From Beijerinckiaceae bacterium (GTDB taxonomy: Bacteria > Bacteroidota > Bacteroidia > Chitinophagales > Chitinophagaceae): 62,147 bases of DNA. Location of the stretch: positions 1-62,147 of the forward strand of contig CAJCIQ010000190.1 of NCBI GenBank assembly GCA_903970475.1. The letters run 5' to 3'. Positions 60,439 through 62,147 of the stretch are shown one piece after another. The position numbers and the translations under genes are program-made. The notes under the pieces are model-generated. The model was not told where the DNA came from. It did not search any database and worked only from the letters and a program-made list of their open reading frames with translations. The first letter of the stretch is position 1; each line of letters starts with the position of its first letter.

Positions 60439-61421
60439 TATAAATTTTTTAAAGTTTGCCAGGCATCCTCATTAACGGGTATGCCCATCTCCAGATTTTT
60501 TTTACGGGTTTCTGCCACCCTTTTTCCCGGATACCTGACACTGCCTCCACCAGGAACCGGTGTCGAAGCTTCCGTATATTCAATAATCCTTTCTACGATG
60601 TCCTTATCCAAATGCTGCGCATCAATGCACAGGAAAAACTGACTCAATCCAAATTCCTTACCCTGTGCACCAATATCACCGACCGACCATCCTCCACTCA
60701 AGGCTGCCGTGAGCACATCCAGCATCAAAGAAAGGGCCGACCCCTTCCAATACCCTATGGGAAGCGTTCTTTTGGACGTTTTTATGGCGCTAGGATCGGT
60801 GCTCAGGTTACCTGCTGTATCATAGCCTCCAACGACGGGCAATAGCTTGGCCTCCCATTCATATTCTTGGAGTTTTCCATAGCTGAACTGACTCAAGGCC
60901 ATGTCCAGCAGCATGTGCCCACCTTGCCTTGGAATACCAATGACCAGGGGATTATTGCCTAAGCGAGGTTCCGCACTACCCCAGGCAGGCATATTGGGTA
61001 TCGTGTTGGTAGCACAAATACCTATGCAACCACTGCCGGCCGCCTGAAGGCCATAGGTACCACCCCTCATCCAATGATTGGACGACTTTAAGGAAACGGC
61101 ACCAATCCCCTTTTCTTTAGCCAGTTCGATGGCCCTTTCCATGGCCAAGGTCGCCGTATACATCCCTGGCCCGAAGTGGCCATCCCAATACGCTATAGAA
61201 CCCGCTTGTCTTATGCACTCAGGTTCCGTATCTATGCGCACAATCCCTTCTTCTACTGCTTTTATAAAAACCGGGAAACGATTTAATCCATGAGAAATCA
61301 CACCATCCAGGCTATTTTCTGCAAAAATCCGGGCGCAAATAGTAGCTTTTCCTACGGGAAATCCCCGTTTTATCAAAACCCGGAGGAATTCCCCTTCTAA
61401 TGCTTCAAAGGTCACCCTCAT
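60438..61421 (-). CDS. Malate/L-lactate dehydrogenase-family reductase (YiaK/DlgD-like)
   Basis: The Ldh2/YlbC superfamily, unrelated to classical Rossmann dehydrogenases, uses a distinct NAD(P)-binding fold. SHGLNRFPVFIKAVEEG near the start, the NHWMRGGTYGL segment with the catalytic histidine region (about 116-126), MPAWGSAEPRLGNNP and MLLDMALSQFS with the nucleotide loop match 2,3-diketo-L-gulonate reductase (YiaK/DlgD). It would reduce a 2-keto acid sugar derivative. At 327 residues it is of normal length. It is coupled to the CvfB gene. Confidence 0.88.
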   Translation of the reverse strand: MRVTFEALEGEFLRVLIKRGFPVGKATICARIFAENSLDGVISHGLNRFPVFIKAVEEGIVRIDTEPECIRQAGSIAYWDGHFGPGMYTATLAMERAIELAKEKGIGAVSLKSSNHWMRGGTYGLQAAGSGCIGICATNTIPNMPAWGSAEPRLGNNPLVIGIPRQGGHMLLDMALSQFSYGKLQEYEWEAKLLPVVGGYDTAGNLSTDPSAIKTSKRTLPIGYWKGSALSLMLDVLTAALSGGWSVGDIGAQGKEFGLSQFFLCIDAQHLDKDIVERIIEYTEASTPVPGGGSVRYPGKRVAETRKKNLEMGIPVNEDAWQTLKNL

Positions 61422-61496
61422 TGCACATTAATTGAGTATATTAGATTGGATCCAGGCACCAGCCAGTAAAGGTAACGGATTCAAATAACTTCTTAT

Positions 61497-62024
61497 ATGC
61501 TACCCAACCATACATCTATATGTGTCCTGCTATTGTTTGCAGGCATATTTTCGGCGCCCCTGGTCCAAGCGCAAACCATTGATTCCCTGGGAACGTTCAC
61601 CAACAACCCCGAGACTTCTGTTAAATCCCCCTTTAAGGCCCTCAACATGATGCATGCAGTGGCTGTCGGTCATAAATCCTCCGGAACCGTAGACGTGGCT
61701 TTCACCATGGTCAACCAATCCAACAACAACGCGGCCATCATGTTCAATATCAACCCCTCCCTATCCAAAGCCGCAGACGACCTGGACAGCCTATACAATA
61801 TCAGTCAGGTGCGTTTAGGGGATGCGAGGAAAGATTCAGACCAGGTGTACAACATCGTACTCAGGCCCGGCCAATCCATACACCTGGGATTCTATTTGTT
61901 ACACGTGCCCCTCAAAGCCCAGTATATCCAAAAGATGGCCATCCTCTCCAGCCTCGCCCTGGACGACATACCCCAGGGCGCAGAGACGATGTTGCTCTAT
62001 AATGTAAGGATCACCTGGCGCTAA
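61497..62024 (+). CDS. Secreted protein of unknown function (175 aa)
   Basis: A signal peptide (LLLFAGIFSAPLVQAQ, cut near residue 26) leads to one beta-rich domain of about 145 residues with AVAVGHKSSGTVDVAFTMVN and QVYNIVLRPGQSIHLGFYLL. No catalytic motif or lipobox is visible. The alternation of strands resembles small secreted domains of Bacteroidota. I do not recognise a family. It is divergent from the reductase gene across 75 bp. Confidence 0.6.
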   Translation: MLPNHTSICVLLLFAGIFSAPLVQAQTIDSLGTFTNNPETSVKSPFKALNMMHAVAVGHKSSGTVDVAFTMVNQSNNNAAIMFNINPSLSKAADDLDSLYNISQVRLGDARKDSDQVYNIVLRPGQSIHLGFYLLHVPLKAQYIQKMAILSSLALDDIPQGAETMLLYNVRITWR

Positions 62025-62025
62025 C

Positions 62026-62103
62026 GCGTCAGCCCCATACATTTCCGGCGTCAGCCATATTGCTCGTCAGCGCCTGGGGGGTTGCCAGGGGGGCTTCGCC
62101 CCC
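62026..62103. repeat. CGTCAGC repeats and a GC-rich hairpin at the right edge
   Basis: GCGTCAGCC occurs at 62026-62034 and 62048-62056, and CGTCAGC again at 62065-62071. A stem follows, GGGGGC (62089-62094), TTC loop, GCCCCC (62098-62103), a terminator-like hairpin. No T-run follows it inside the window. The repeats could be an operator for a downstream gene or part of a longer repeat. Confidence 0.4.
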
Positions 62104-62147
62104 TTGCCCGCAATGCATATGATGTTTTGTGGCGGCGGCGTAAATTT

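Noticed and set aside
1..62147. CRISPR arrays, tRNA, rRNA, insertion sequences, prophage
   Set aside because: I saw no regularly spaced repeat array, no cloverleaf-like sequence, no transposase or integrase motif and no phage structural gene.

Overview
This 62 kb window reads as chromosomal DNA from a member of the Bacteroidota, most probably the Chitinophagia. The evidence is a SusC/SusD pair, MacB-type giant permeases without a linked ATPase, DUF3472 and GH89 secreted enzymes, almost no Shine-Dalgarno sequences, and many exact matches to the Bacteroidota minus-7 box TAnnTTTG. Coding density is high and several convergent gene pairs overlap at their 3' ends. I saw no rRNA, tRNA, CRISPR array, transposase or phage gene.

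Layout. 1-5 kb: a small conserved protein, a di-heme peroxidase with a long N-terminal domain, a secreted purple-acid-phosphatase-like enzyme, then a decaying stretch with remnants of a BaeRF-type gene and a DUF6624 gene. 5-11 kb: a MacB-like permease; a three-gene envelope redox operon (di-heme oxidoreductase, Rieske protein, outer-membrane barrel); a 3-hydroxyisobutyrate-dehydrogenase-like enzyme. 11.5-13.3 kb: MarR regulator plus MFS exporter. 13.3-28.4 kb: the most unusual locus, one minus-strand series SusC - SusD - flavin amine oxidase - class III aminotransferase - aldehyde dehydrogenase (broken by one in-frame TAA) - NhaC-type antiporter - GNAT - second class III aminotransferase - YtcJ-type amidohydrolase, with a divergent, unrecognised putative regulator. 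It looks like a nutrient-uptake (PUL-like) locus whose enzymes handle an amine or omega-amino acid instead of a glycan.

28.4-32.4 kb: an operon of DUF3472 protein, UbiA-like membrane protein, methyltransferase and alpha/beta hydrolase. 32.4-37.7 kb: a beta-lactamase-fold hydrolase, xseA-xseB, an orphan LuxR-type response regulator, a secreted NCxHF (permuted papain-like) protein, an SRPBCC protein and a GNAT with a cysteine cluster. 37.8-41 kb: a TetR-controlled SDR/DHA2 efflux unit with two matching palindromic operators. 41-47.7 kb: phosphoesterase, TMEM175-like channel, second MacB-like permease, methyltransferase, YbjJ-like MFS, AraC regulator.

47.8-54.7 kb: a TetR-TolC-HlyD-ABC-ABC-ABC2-ABC2 exporter operon resembling E. 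coli cecR-ybhGFSR, with the YbhF-type ATPase split into two genes. 54.9-62.1 kb: a GH89 alpha-N-acetylglucosaminidase fused to an esterase domain, an APC permease, a 41-residue membrane peptide, a CvfB-like S1 protein, a YiaK/DlgD-type reductase and a secreted protein of unknown function.

Family assignments come from reading motifs and gene order only; no database search was possible.
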